DNA of 36,024 nt from a bacterium (GTDB taxonomy: Bacteria > Chloroflexota > Dormibacteria > UBA8260 > Bog-877), in contig JAJYWM010000286.1 of assembly GCA_021791455.1 (NCBI GenBank), positions 1-36,024 of the forward strand, in the 5' to 3' direction. Position 1 is the stretch's first letter. Each line of letters starts with the position of its first letter. This document shows, in pieces, positions 7,295 through 15,432 of the stretch. The notes beneath the pieces were generated by a model. It was given only the letters and a program-made list of their open reading frames with translations, did not search any database and had not been told where the DNA came from. The position numbers and the translations under genes are program-made.

Positions 7295-8692
7295 TCAACT
7301 GGACCCACTACCCACCACCCGCACCGGGGCTCGCTCCGGCAACCGCGGCGCGGGCAGCCTGAGCCCCGACACCGCAAACACACCTCCATCGCCCTCAGGC
7401 TCCTCCACCATCCGGGTCGGCCCGAACCCTGCCGCCCGCCGGCGAACCTCGCCCTTGGGCCGCGGGCCCAGTCGCTCCGCCACGAACTCCGGGGTGATCC
7501 ACACCCTCCGGGTCGGCGCGCCTTGGGCGATGGCCCGATGCAGCAGCGACTCCATGCGAGTCTCCACGGCCCGCAGCCCGTCCTCACCCGGGGCCGCGTA
7601 CCCGGTGACCAACAGCTCCAGCGCGCCGGCGCTCAGCGGGACCACCCGCCGGGCGAGCCCGTAGGCGTCGAGCAGCCGGGGCCACAGGTGCGAGCCGGCC
7701 ACCTCCACCCGCTCCGCTGCCGTCAGGCTCGCCACCTCTACCACCTCGAAGCGGTCCAGCAGTGGGTCGGGGATCGGATCGAGGGAGTTGGCGGTCGCCA
7801 CGAAGCTCATAGCCACCGTCGGGTAGGGCACCCCCACGTACCTGTCGGTCCAGGTGACCGAGCCCAGCAGCTCCAGCAGCCAGGCCGTGGGCGAGCCACT
7901 GAGCCGGGCCCAGCCCCCACCCAGCTTGTCGATCTCGTCGAGAACCACCAGGAGCCGCGACGTGCCAGCGCGCCGGACCGCCCGGATGATCGCCCCAGGC
8001 TCCGCCGAGCTCCACACCCGGTCGGCACCCGCCAAGTAGACCTCATCCATCGAGGCCATCGGGACGGACACCACCTCGCACGGGCGGCCCAGAGCATCCG
8101 CCATCGCGCGGGCCAGGGTGGTCTTGCCGGTCCCCGGAGGGCCGACCAGGAGCAGGGGCCGGATGCGATGCTCGCCGCCAGCCTGCAGCTCCAGGTGGGC
8201 TTGCGCCGCCACGCGGTCGGCCAGGAGGGCCTTCACCCCGGAGTGCCCGCCGTGGGCCGCGTCGAGCGCCCGCTGCGCTGCCAGAGCGACCGGCTTGCGC
8301 TCGGCGGGAGGCTCGCTCCAGGGAAGCTCGGCCACCAGCCGGAGCCAGTTCCGCTGATGCTGCGACCCATCCTCGTCGGCCAGCACTCGCTCCGCCACCG
8401 ACTCGACCTCGGCCTTCACCGCGCCGGATGCCTCAGCCACCGCCGCCCGGGCCGCCGCCACCAGGTCCCTGTCGAGGTTGATCGCCCCCGGCCGGGCCTG
8501 CTCGGCGTCCGTCCGCTGCGCCGCCTCAATCGCGGCCTCGGCCTTCGCCCGCACCTCCTCCTCGCGCTCCTCTTCCTCGGCCCGCTCAGCCTCGGCGCGC
8601 AGCCGGACGGGACAGTCTTCTCGGGGGACCGTCGGATGGACGACCCCGCAGCTCGAGCACGGGCGCAGCGGATCAAGGTCGAAGCGAGACAC
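7295..8692 (-). CDS. Lon-type AAA+ ATPase lacking the protease domain
   Basis: This 465-residue protein has the ATPase architecture of Lon but no S16 protease domain. An N-terminal Cys motif (CSSC...C, residues 12-27) precedes a charged coiled-coil. The Lon-like segment NWLRLVAELPWSE leads into the AAA+ core: Walker A GPPGTGKT (184-191), Walker B LLVVLDEIDK (247-256), sensor-1 VATAN (298-302) and arginine finger LLDRFE (R314). After the small AAA subdomain it ends in a basic and Pro-rich tail where Lon would continue into its Ser-Lys protease. The start is GTG at 8692, supported by AGGAGGTGG 5 bases upstream. It may remodel DNA-protein or secretion complexes of the element. The role is inferred. 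Confidence 0.9.
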   Translation of the reverse strand: MSRFDLDPLRPCSSCGVVHPTVPREDCPVRLRAEAERAEEEEREEEVRAKAEAAIEAAQRTDAEQARPGAINLDRDLVAAARAAVAEASGAVKAEVESVAERVLADEDGSQHQRNWLRLVAELPWSEPPAERKPVALAAQRALDAAHGGHSGVKALLADRVAAQAHLELQAGGEHRIRPLLLVGPPGTGKTTLARAMADALGRPCEVVSVPMASMDEVYLAGADRVWSSAEPGAIIRAVRRAGTSRLLVVLDEIDKLGGGWARLSGSPTAWLLELLGSVTWTDRYVGVPYPTVAMSFVATANSLDPIPDPLLDRFEVVEVASLTAAERVEVAGSHLWPRLLDAYGLARRVVPLSAGALELLVTGYAAPGEDGLRAVETRMESLLHRAIAQGAPTRRVWITPEFVAERLGPRPKGEVRRRAAGFGPTRMVEEPEGDGGVFAVSGLRLPAPRLPERAPVRVVGSGSS

Positions 8693-8861
8693 TGAGCCAC
8701 CTCCTGCCAGCCACCAGGGCCGCCCGCAGAGGGCAGACCTGCCCCCAGATCCTGATCTACAGTGGCGCTCAACACCATCGGTCGGGGCCGGCGACTGGTC
8801 GCAGTCTACCCCAGAGCCGTCGGATATAAATCCCACCCCGCTGAAGAGGGAAGGTTGGGGC

Positions 8862-9113
8862 GTGAGGTCACCAGCACCGCTCGCCGTGGCCCGGGCGGCC
8901 CGGACCTACAGCATGGCGCAGGCGACCATGGCCCGGGCCCAGCACCGGGCCGAGAGGGCGGGCGCCACTCTCCGCGCGGCAGCCCTCGGCGCTCCCGATG
9001 GCCGCGTCTCAGCCGGCCTCTGGCGGGTGAGGATCGACGACCGCGGGGAGCTCACCGTTGCGGCCATCCCCCAGGCCCCGGTCAACCAGCTGTCTCTCCC
9101 CCTCGGCGACTGA
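8862..9113 (+). CDS. Small unknown plasmid-type protein
   Basis: The 83-residue product starts at GTG 8862 behind GGGAAGG. A TATAAA at 8825-8830 may be its -10. It is Ala/Arg-rich and helical at first, then contains a short beta region (SAGLWRVRIDDRGELTV) and ends QLSLPLGD. It is the only plus-strand gene here and overlaps the 3' end of the minus-strand gene at 9082 by 32 bases. Not recognised, but coding is supported by the binding site and composition. Confidence 0.65.
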   Translation: MRSPAPLAVARAARTYSMAQATMARAQHRAERAGATLRAAALGAPDGRVSAGLWRVRIDDRGELTVAAIPQAPVNQLSLPLGD

Positions 9114-9480
9114 CGGCGGGGACGGCCCGACGCTGGGTGCGGGCCGTGGCCTCCACAGTCAACACCACTCGCAGGCCCGGCCAGCCAGCGCCACCAGCCC
9201 TCAGCCGGTCGATGGCAACCCTGAGCACGTCGGCCTCGGCCACGTGTACGCCAGCCGCCATCGCTTCGCTCAGCAGCCGCCGGACCCATACCTCCTGGTC
9301 GGTTCTGAGCTGGACACGGGAGACCCTCTCCGCGACTGTCGGTCGCGCCGCGGCGTCAAAAGACTGGCTGAGGTCCTCGTCGCTTGCCTCATCAAAGGAC
9401 TCGCTGAAGTCCTCGTCGTCGGCCTCATCGACGGTCTTCCAGGCCGGTACGTGCTCCATGTCCACTTGCCAGTCCTCCAC
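9082..9480 (-). CDS. Ribbon-helix-helix-like protein, second ParB-type paralogue
   Basis: This 132-residue protein has an acidic N-terminus (DEADDEDFSESFDEASDED) and a C-terminal block RVQLRTDQEVWVRRLLSEA followed by EADVLRVAIDRLRA. The block is closely related to that of the neighbouring gene at 9480-9929 and, more distantly, to 29112-29348. A strand followed by two helices suits a ribbon-helix-helix DNA-binding dimer. The GTG start overlaps the upstream TAG by one base, so it is the third gene of the par operon. It may bind the centromere repeats or modulate its paralogue. Function is inferred from context. Confidence 0.75.
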   Translation of the reverse strand: MEDWQVDMEHVPAWKTVDEADDEDFSESFDEASDEDLSQSFDAAARPTVAERVSRVQLRTDQEVWVRRLLSEAMAAGVHVAEADVLRVAIDRLRAGGAGWPGLRVVLTVEATARTQRRAVPAVSRRGGETAG

Positions 9481-9929
9481 TACCGCCGGCGGGAGCGCTG
9501 CCTGAACTCCGTCAAGATCGCCTCCCGCAGGTCGGACCAGTCCGCCTTGCTAGCCCGGAGGCGGTCAAGGGCGAGTTTGAGAACATCTCCTTCGCTCAGC
9601 CGCACCCCGTCCCGGATCGCGTCCGCGAGGATTCCGCGCATCCACAGGTCCTGGTCAGGGTTCAGGGTCACCTTGCTGCGGCGTGCCGGCGTTCGTGTCG
9701 CTTCGGTTTGCTGGCCCTCTGGGCCACTGGCCCATTGAGCCCTTGGCCTGGTGGCCCGCCGAGCCTTTGGGCTACTGGAACGCTGGGACGCTGGAACGGT
9801 AGTCTCTTCTACAGGGTCTGGCGCCGGCGCCGGGGCGTCCGAACGCGGATGCATGGACGGCACGGCAGGCACAAGCGGCGGGCGCGATGTTGACCCCACT
9901 TTGTTGCGCAGCGCGTCCAGACCGTTCAT
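9480..9929 (-). CDS. ParB/ParG-like centromere-binding protein candidate
   Basis: The 149-residue protein has a long Pro/Ser/Arg-rich flexible N-terminus (about 1-85). A compact C-terminal domain follows: KVTLNPDQDLWMRGILADA, then EGDVLKLALDRLRA. The strand-helix-helix pattern and basic flexible tail resemble ParG-type ribbon-helix-helix partners of small ParA proteins. Its ATG overlaps the ParA stop by 4 bases (ATGA), which indicates coupled synthesis with ParA. The likely target is the palindromic 60-bp repeats at 10801-10990. Confidence 0.78.
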   Translation of the reverse strand: MNGLDALRNKVGSTSRPPLVPAVPSMHPRSDAPAPAPDPVEETTVPASQRSSSPKARRATRPRAQWASGPEGQQTEATRTPARRSKVTLNPDQDLWMRGILADAIRDGVRLSEGDVLKLALDRLRASKADWSDLREAILTEFRQRSRRR

Positions 9930-10678
9930 CCCGCAACCTCCTGAGCAACCGGGCCGACCATGGCCCGCACCATCTCTGCCACCGCCCGGAACTCGGCGGC
10001 CGCGGCAGCCACCGCCTGCCCCGGCGTGGGCGTCCTGACCAGGGCGGCCCGGCGTGTTCGCACCGGCAGCCAGGCGTGGTCGCTCACTGGGGGCGCTACC
10101 GAGACTCCGGTGGCTTCCACCAGGGCGACGAAGCGAGCCACCATCCCTCGCTCCCGTGCCCGACCGGCAACCCGGTTGGGTACCACCAGCACGCGGGTGT
10201 CCGCGTGGCGGCGCAGGAAGCCGGCGAGCGCGTCAATGCCGAGCACATCCAGCACCACCGGGACTACCGTCAGGCCGGCGGCGGCCACAGCCGCGTCGGC
10301 CAACGCTCCCGTGCCCGGATGGGTGTCAAGCACCACCGGAATCAACCACCGCGACGCCCAGGCCGCCAGGCGCTCAGCCAGGACCGCAGGGTCGGCCCCG
10401 GCGAGCTGTGCCAGCCGCGCGTCCCCCGGCATCAGGTTGGGCTGTGTCGCGCCGGGATCGCCCAGGCAGCGCACAGCTGACCACCTGCCGTCGCAGAGCC
10501 AGGCCAGGAGTGGGGCTCGCTGGCGAATCTCGGGAGACGTGCCCCATCGGTCAGTCGCGCTCCCCCAGTCCCAGTCGAGATCGACCAGGACACCATCGAG
10601 TGCGGCCGCCAGCTCATAGGCGAGGGTGGTCTTGCCGACTCCTCCCTTGGCGCTCGCCACGGCGATGATCACTCCCAT
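9926..10678 (-). CDS. parA: ParA-type partition ATPase
   Basis: This 250-residue protein is a small ParA/MinD-family ATPase for element segregation. The deviant Walker A KGGVGKTT lies at residues about 12-19 (MGVIIAVASAKGGVGKTTLA). The Walker A' region reads GVLVDLDWDWGSA, and the Walker B equivalent PVVLDTHPGTGA. There is no N-terminal HTH, as in type Ib ParA. The ATG at 10678 is chosen because the family begins at this strand, and TGCTATAGT lies 6 bases upstream. The open frame to 10912 merely translates the upstream DNA repeats. It is followed by two overlapping ribbon-helix-helix-like genes. Confidence 0.93.
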   Translation of the reverse strand: MGVIIAVASAKGGVGKTTLAYELAAALDGVLVDLDWDWGSATDRWGTSPEIRQRAPLLAWLCDGRWSAVRCLGDPGATQPNLMPGDARLAQLAGADPAVLAERLAAWASRWLIPVVLDTHPGTGALADAAVAAAGLTVVPVVLDVLGIDALAGFLRRHADTRVLVVPNRVAGRARERGMVARFVALVEATGVSVAPPVSDHAWLPVRTRRAALVRTPTPGQAVAAAAAEFRAVAEMVRAMVGPVAQEVAG

Positions 10679-10684
10679 GCCACA

Positions 10685-10693
10685 ACTATAGCA
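10685..10693 (-). promoter_or_regulatory. parA promoter, extended -10
   Basis: Read on the minus strand, TGCTATAGT ends 6 bases before the parA ATG. No Shine-Dalgarno sequence fits in between, so a leaderless transcript is inferred. Confidence 0.6.
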
Positions 10694-10800
10694 GGCTGTG
10701 GCCCACGAGCCCAGAAGCCCGACGGGCCAATGGCCCGGAGAGCCTGAGGGCTTGGGGGCCATTGGCCTATAAGGCCACCGGCCCACAGGTCCAGGGGGCA

Positions 10801-10990
10801 GTCGGCCCGGCGGACTACCTCCGAGGGCTGCGGAGTCGAGTGCGCGGGACACCCTGTCCCGTCGGCCTGGAGGACCACTTCCGAGGGCTGCGGAGTCGAG
10901 TGCGCGGGACACCCTGTCCCATCGGCCCGGCGGACCACTTCCGAGGGCTCTGAGTCGAGTGCGCGGGACACCCTGTCCCCGCGGCCCGGT
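10801..10990. repeat. Three 60-bp tandem repeats with palindrome: probable centromere
   Basis: Units at 10801-10860, 10861-10920 and 10921-10979 (one base shorter) are nearly identical, with the start of a fourth. Each contains the perfect palindrome GGGACACCCTGTCCC, at 10846-10860, 10906-10920 and 10965-10979. Spacing is about 60 bp, close to whole helical turns. Lying upstream of parA and the ribbon-helix-helix genes, this matches the layout of a type Ib par centromere and operator. Confidence 0.75.
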
Positions 10991-10993
10991 TCC

Positions 10994-11473
10994 TCAGCTA
11001 GGGCGCTGGCGCCGGGCGAAGATCGCCGCCACCCTGGCCGCCTCCTCAGGAGTGGGTCCACGCCAGGCCACAGGGGACGCGGGCACGGGCGGCGGCGGTC
11101 CTTCCCCCTTGCCCGGCTCCTCCCCCACAGGTGGCGGGCTCCAGGAGCGCTGCTCGGCCATTTCCGCGATCTGCTGATCAAGGCGAGCCACGGCGGCGAC
11201 CAACTCCGAGACTTGGGCTGCCAGGGCCAGAAGGTCGGCTTGGCCGGCCGAGGCCTTCAGTGGCTTCCGGGCGGGGGCCGGCCGCGGGCCTTCCCCCAGG
11301 ACTGGATCTTCCCCCACAGGTAGTGGGCTGGGTTGCTGCACCTCCCGCTCCAGCAGGTGGCGGATCACCGAGCTGGGCGTGCCCGGCTGCTGGCTGAGCC
11401 AGGCGTGTTGGGCGGCAGTGAGGCGGACGCCGAGAGCGCGGGTCGGCGACTCTAGTGAACCTTCATTGGTCAT
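10994..11473 (-). CDS. Relaxosome accessory protein candidate (RHH-like)
   Basis: This 159-residue protein starts at ATG 11473 and is divergent from the relaxase gene. Residues about 12-45 (ALGVRLTAAQHAWLSQQPG...SSVIRHLLEREV) look like a ribbon-helix-helix domain. A Pro-rich linker and a coiled-coil (about 80-110, LLALAAQVSELVAAVARLDQQ) follow, with a second Pro-rich tail. The fold and the position next to oriT and a MobF relaxase suggest a TrwA/TraY/MobC-type nicking accessory protein that also represses its own promoter. TAGGAT lies 6 bases before the ATG, so translation may be leaderless. Confidence 0.7.
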   Translation of the reverse strand: MTNEGSLESPTRALGVRLTAAQHAWLSQQPGTPSSVIRHLLEREVQQPSPLPVGEDPVLGEGPRPAPARKPLKASAGQADLLALAAQVSELVAAVARLDQQIAEMAEQRSWSPPPVGEEPGKGEGPPPPVPASPVAWRGPTPEEAARVAAIFARRQRPS

Positions 11474-11479
11474 GGTCCG

Positions 11480-11485
11480 ATCCTA
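11480..11485 (-). promoter_or_regulatory. -10 of accessory gene promoter
   Basis: TAGGAT on the minus strand, 6 bases before the ATG at 11473. There is no TG extension and no clear -35. The GTGCACA copies at 11494 and 11517 would overlap this promoter, which suggests autoregulation. Confidence 0.4.
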
Positions 11486-11645
11486 CGCCCGCCGTGCACA
11501 TATTGAGCCCGGCAGTGTGCACATGGCCGACTTCCCGGGTCGTGGGGGTGGCGCGGCCAGCGTGCACAACCTACCGTCGGTTGCTGGGTGGGGCACTCTG
11601 AGGTGTTTAGAACCCTTGCATCAAGATGCGGCCCATCGCCACGTG

Positions 11646-11654
11646 TGCTAGCAT
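11646..11654 (+). promoter_or_regulatory. Relaxase promoter, extended -10
   Basis: TGCTAGCAT ends 7 bases before the ATG at 11662. No ribosome binding site fits in between, so the relaxase mRNA is probably leaderless. Confidence 0.55.
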
Positions 11655-11661
11655 GTGGCGC

Positions 11662-14600
11662 ATGTGGAGCGTGGCGAAGATCAAGGACCCCGGCTACTAC
11701 CTCCGCTGCGTCGCGGACCGTGCCACGGCCCGGGAGCTGGGACTGCGCCGTCTGGCCGCCGCCACCATCGTGGCCTACGAGCTGGCCGACGGCACCGTGC
11801 TGGAGGCCGGCGAGGTGACCGGCCTCCGCCGCCAGGTCAAGGTGCAAGGCCTCCGGCTGGCGGACGGCCGCGAGGTGGCCCTCGACCAGGTGGAGGTCAT
11901 CCGGGACGGGCGGAGGGTCACGGGCTACCGGCTGGCGGACAAGACCGAAGTCCATAAAGAGGATGCCCGGCGGGTGACCCTCAGCCGCAAGCGGCTGGCG
12001 GCTTACCGGCTCGCGGACGGCACCGTGCTGGACCGAGACCAGCTGCGGGCCATCACCGCCGGGGAGGCCGTCGCCGGGCTCACGGACGCCTCGGGGCGGG
12101 CCGTGGACGCGGCCATGGTGGCGATCCGGGACCAGGCCAACGGCCGCATCCTCGGGTACTACAGCGAGCACGGCGAGGCTCCGGGCCAATGGATCGGCAG
12201 GGGGGCGCTGGAGGACCTCGGGCTCACGGGGCTGGTGTCGCTGGACGAGAACCGGGAGGCGTACGAGCGGCTGATGGCAGGGCTGCACCCCACCACCGGC
12301 GAGCGGCTGACCCGGGGCCAGCCCGGCGGGGAGCGGGTGTCGGGTTTCGACCACCTGGTCACTGTCCCAAAGTCGGTGTCCCTGCTGTGGGGTCTGACCA
12401 CCGACCCGGAGGTGCGGGCAGCGCTGGAGGCCGCGCACCATGAGTCCATCAGCGAGGCTCTGGGCTGGCTGGAGTCCCACGTGTCGGTCGCCCGCCGCGG
12501 CCACGCCAGCAGCGGTCGGGACGACGCCCATCCGGACACCATCCACCACGTGCCGACCTCCGGCCTGATCGGCGTGGAGTTCTGCCACCGGGCCACCCGG
12601 CCGGGCGAGAACGACCCGTGCGGGGACCCCCACCTCCACACTCACATCACCATCGCGAACCTCGCCCACGGCGAGGACGGCCAGTGGAATGCGCTGGACG
12701 CGGAGCTGATGTACCCGCTGCTGAGGAGGGTCGGGGCGGTGGAGGAAGCCGCCTTCAGGCGCGCTGCCACCGCCCGCCTCGCGGCTCTGGGCCACCACAT
12801 CGACTGGACCCAGCCGGTGAACGGGATAGCCGAGCTCAGGGGGCTGGACCGCCGGGACTGGATCGAGCACTTTTCCCGGCGGTCCGCCGAGGCCGACGCG
12901 GTGCTGGAGCACAAGGGACTGATGGAGGCGGCCGGCTCGGGGCCTAGCACCGCCCGGGACCAGGCGGGTCACGCCACCCGGCGCGCCAAGGAAACCGGAC
13001 TCTCGACAGAAGAGCTGACCGCCACCTGGCAGGCACGTGCCGCAGACATCGGCCTCGGGCCCGAGCAGGTGGCTGCGGCCCTCCAGCGGAAGGAAGCGCC
13101 TCAGGCGGAGCCGGAGCTGACTCCCAAGCTTGCGGCCCAGCTGGCGCGCGAGCTGACCGAGCAGGACAACACGTTCGGGCTCCTGGACGCGATCCAGGTG
13201 GTCGCCAACCGGTCACGGCTTGGGATGACCGTGGCCCGCGCCGTGGAGCTGGCGAAGGAGCTGACCCACGGCGCCACCGACCAGATCGTCGCCCTGAAGC
13301 AGGAGGTCCGCACGGTGATCCGGCGGGACGACGGGCGGGTGGTCAAGGTGCGGCTCAAGGACGAGCTCGCCGAGTGCTTCACCACCAAGGAGGTGCTCCG
13401 GCTGGAGCGCGAGGTGGTGTCCATCGCCAGGGAGCGCAGGCTTGCCGGAGCGGGAGTGGCCCGGCCCGAGGCTCTCGCCGCTGCGCTGGCCGCTCACCCC
13501 GAGCTGGGCGAGGACCAGGTGGCAATGGTGGCCGGGCTGTGCACGGATGGAGCGGGAGTCGCCCTTGGGCTGGCCCCCGCCGGCCACGGCAAGACGACCG
13601 CGCTCCGACCGGCCACCGAGGCGTGGCACGCCAGCGGCCTCACCGTTCTCGCGACGGCGCAGATGGCCGCCCGGGCCGCTGAGCTCGGAGCCGGAGTCGG
13701 GCTGGACCCCCAGCGGGCCATGACCATCGCCGCCCTCCGGCAGCGCGTGGAGGGCACGGCCGACCAGCCGGCCACGACCGCCCTACCCCATGGTGTGGTG
13801 CTGCTGGTGGACGAGGCGTCGGTGGTTGATCTCCGGGACCTGGTGGCGCTGGAGCGCCACGTCCGCTCCGCCGGCGGCAAGCTGGTGCTGGTGGGGGACC
13901 CCCAGCAGCTGGGGTCGATCGGGCCGGGAGCGCCGCTCCGCGAGCTGCCCCGGCACGTGCCGACCTATGAGTTGCTCGAGAACCGCAGGCAGGTCGAGCA
14001 GTGGGAGCGGCGGGCCGTCGAGGACCTCCGGCACGGCCGGATGGCCGAGGCCGTGGCGGCCCTCGACGCCCACGGCCGGATCGTCTATGCCGAGGGGGAG
14101 AGCCGGCAGGCGAAGAGGGCCCTGATCGCCCAGGCGGCTCAGGACTACCTCGCCGCCAGGGACCAAGGGCAGACCGTGGCCCTCATGGCCGCCACCCACA
14201 AGGACCGCCTGGCCCTCAACGCCACCATCCGGCCGGAGTTGATCCGGCGGGGCGAGGTGGCAGCCTCGGGGATGAAGGCCGGGGAGCTGGAGATCGCGGT
14301 CGGCGACACCCTCCAGATGCTCAAGAACTCGCCCAAGCTGGGGGTCAAGAACTCCCACCTGGTCCACGTCGAGCGGATCGACAAGGAGGCGGGCTCAGCC
14401 GAGGTTCGTCGACCCGACGGGGAGGTGGTGGCGGTGGACCGTCTCTACCTCGGCAAGTACGCCGCCCACGGCTACGCCGAAACCGTGCACAAGGCCCAAG
14501 GCCGGACCGTGGACGTGGGCCTGGTGCTCGCGGACAGCGCCGCCCTCAGCTCCCAGTGGGGCTACACCGCCCTGACCCGGGGCCGGGAGGCCAACCGGGT

Positions 14601-14958
14601 CTACTTCGCCGGTCCGAGGCCCGCCGACCCCGAGCACCACCTGCCGGAGGAAGAGGCGCCCACTCGCAAGAAGCAGGCGCAGATGCTCGCGGCGGGGCTC
14701 ACCCGCGACCGCAGCAAGGAGCTGGCCTCGGAGGTGATCGCCGCCCTCGACCGGGGCGACCGGCAGGCCGTGGAAGCGAGGCTCGCCGCCACGGTGGAGC
14801 AGACCCAGGCCACCGCCCGCAAGGCTGCAGCTCAGCAGGCTGCACAGGCGGCCGCGGCTGAGGAGGAGCGGCGGCGCAAGGCGGACGCCGAGTACGACGA
14901 GTACCGGCGGCAGCACCAGGAGCGCGGGATGCAGCGGACTCGCGGGCCGAGGCCCTGA
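11662..14958 (+). CDS. MobF-family relaxase-helicase (TrwC/TraI/TraA type)
   Basis: This 1098-residue protein would nick oriT, stay bound to the transferred strand and unwind the DNA. Conserved N-terminal parts are AKIKDPGYYL (Y12, Y13), GYYSEHGEAPGQWIGRGA (Y166, Y167), VPKSVSLLWGL (235-245) and the metal-binding HLHTH (H324, H326, H328). The helicase half has Walker A AGHGKTT (near 640-646), Walker B LLVDEAS (about 714), GDPQQL (about 745), HGYAETVHKAQGRT (about 937) and GYTALTRGR (about 966). Unusually, about 150 residues with four copies of a YxLADGTVL-like motif separate the two tyrosine pairs. The ATG at 11662 fits the family N-terminus and lies 7 bases after a -10. The next gene follows after 2 bases. 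Confidence 0.95.
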   Translation: MWSVAKIKDPGYYLRCVADRATARELGLRRLAAATIVAYELADGTVLEAGEVTGLRRQVKVQGLRLADGREVALDQVEVIRDGRRVTGYRLADKTEVHKEDARRVTLSRKRLAAYRLADGTVLDRDQLRAITAGEAVAGLTDASGRAVDAAMVAIRDQANGRILGYYSEHGEAPGQWIGRGALEDLGLTGLVSLDENREAYERLMAGLHPTTGERLTRGQPGGERVSGFDHLVTVPKSVSLLWGLTTDPEVRAALEAAHHESISEALGWLESHVSVARRGHASSGRDDAHPDTIHHVPTSGLIGVEFCHRATRPGENDPCGDPHLHTHITIANLAHGEDGQWNALDAELMYPLLRRVGAVEEAAFRRAATARLAALGHHIDWTQPVNGIAELRGLDRRDWIEHFSRRSAEADAVLEHKGLMEAAGSGPSTARDQAGHATRRAKETGLSTEELTATWQARAADIGLGPEQVAAALQRKEAPQAEPELTPKLAAQLARELTEQDNTFGLLDAIQVVANRSRLGMTVARAVELAKELTHGATDQIVALKQEVRTVIRRDDGRVVKVRLKDELAECFTTKEVLRLEREVVSIARERRLAGAGVARPEALAAALAAHPELGEDQVAMVAGLCTDGAGVALGLAPAGHGKTTALRPATEAWHASGLTVLATAQMAARAAELGAGVGLDPQRAMTIAALRQRVEGTADQPATTALPHGVVLLVDEASVVDLRDLVALERHVRSAGGKLVLVGDPQQLGSIGPGAPLRELPRHVPTYELLENRRQVEQWERRAVEDLRHGRMAEAVAALDAHGRIVYAEGESRQAKRALIAQAAQDYLAARDQGQTVALMAATHKDRLALNATIRPELIRRGEVAASGMKAGELEIAVGDTLQMLKNSPKLGVKNSHLVHVERIDKEAGSAEVRRPDGEVVAVDRLYLGKYAAHGYAETVHKAQGRTVDVGLVLADSAALSSQWGYTALTRGREANRVYFAGPRPADPEHHLPEEEAPTRKKQAQMLAAGLTRDRSKELASEVIAALDRGDRQAVEARLAATVEQTQATARKAAAQQAAQAAAAEEERRRKADAEYDEYRRQHQERGMQRTRGPRP

Positions 14959-14960
14959 CG

Positions 14961-15368
14961 GTGGGCTCGCTGCTGGGGCCGCTCACCCTCCTGGCCCTTG
15001 GCGCGGGGGCGGCCCACTGGTGGCTCATCCCGGGCTGGAGAGCTCTGATGAGACTCTGGGGACGCCGGGCGCCGGCCGCGGGCCGGCCACGGAGAGACAC
15101 CTACCGCGAGTGGGCGGCCGATCCGTTCACTCCCCCGGCCGAGCTGGCGGTACTGAGCCACCACCCGGACCCCTTGGTGCGCTGGCAGGTGGCGATGAAC
15201 CCCAGCACCGGCGGCTGGACCCGCGAGCGCCTCGACGCCGACGACGAGTTGGAGGCCCTCCGCGGGGGCTACGGGGAGGGGCGCGAGGAACGGGCCGCTC
15301 TGGCTGGGACCTGGCCGTGGTCCCTGCCGGGCGACCTCGACGCGTGGCGGCAGTCTTGGGCGGTCTGA
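14961..15368 (+). CDS. Small membrane protein downstream of relaxase
   Basis: The 135-residue product begins with one membrane segment (residues about 3-22) and a basic stretch. Residues 55-83 (FTPPAELAVLSHHPDPLVRWQVAMNP) look like a single variant HEAT/LRV-type repeat, often a protein-binding motif. GTG start 2 bases after the relaxase TGA, so it is co-translated. A role in anchoring the relaxosome or coupling it to the membrane is possible but unproven. Confidence 0.75.
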   Translation: MGSLLGPLTLLALGAGAAHWWLIPGWRALMRLWGRRAPAAGRPRRDTYREWAADPFTPPAELAVLSHHPDPLVRWQVAMNPSTGGWTRERLDADDELEALRGGYGEGREERAALAGTWPWSLPGDLDAWRQSWAV

Positions 15369-15432
15369 CACCGGCAATTTCCGGGAGCGCCAGCGGGTGA
15401 GACGCTCCAGCGAAAGCCAAGGAGGTGGGTCG

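Larger units (their letters stand above)
11474..11661. other. Probable oriT and divergent promoter region
   Basis: This 188-bp gap separates the accessory gene from the relaxase. GTGCACA occurs three times (11494, 11517, 11562), the middle copy within the palindrome TGTGCACA. A small inverted repeat GCATC-AA-GATGC lies at 11618-11629. Position between relaxosome genes and the repeated motif make this the best oriT candidate. The nic site cannot be assigned by eye. Confidence 0.55.

Noticed and set aside
7523..8695. 390-residue plus-strand frame
   Set aside because: It is a shadow of the Lon-type ATPase, His/Arg-rich and without motifs.
10679..10912. N-terminal extension of ParA (SRALDSAALG repeats)
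   Set aside because: It merely translates the 60-bp centromere-like repeats. The ParA fold starts at 10678, directly behind a -10 element.
11470..12972. 500-residue minus-strand frame
   Set aside because: It is a GC-rich shadow of the relaxase coding region and covers oriT. No domain is recognisable.
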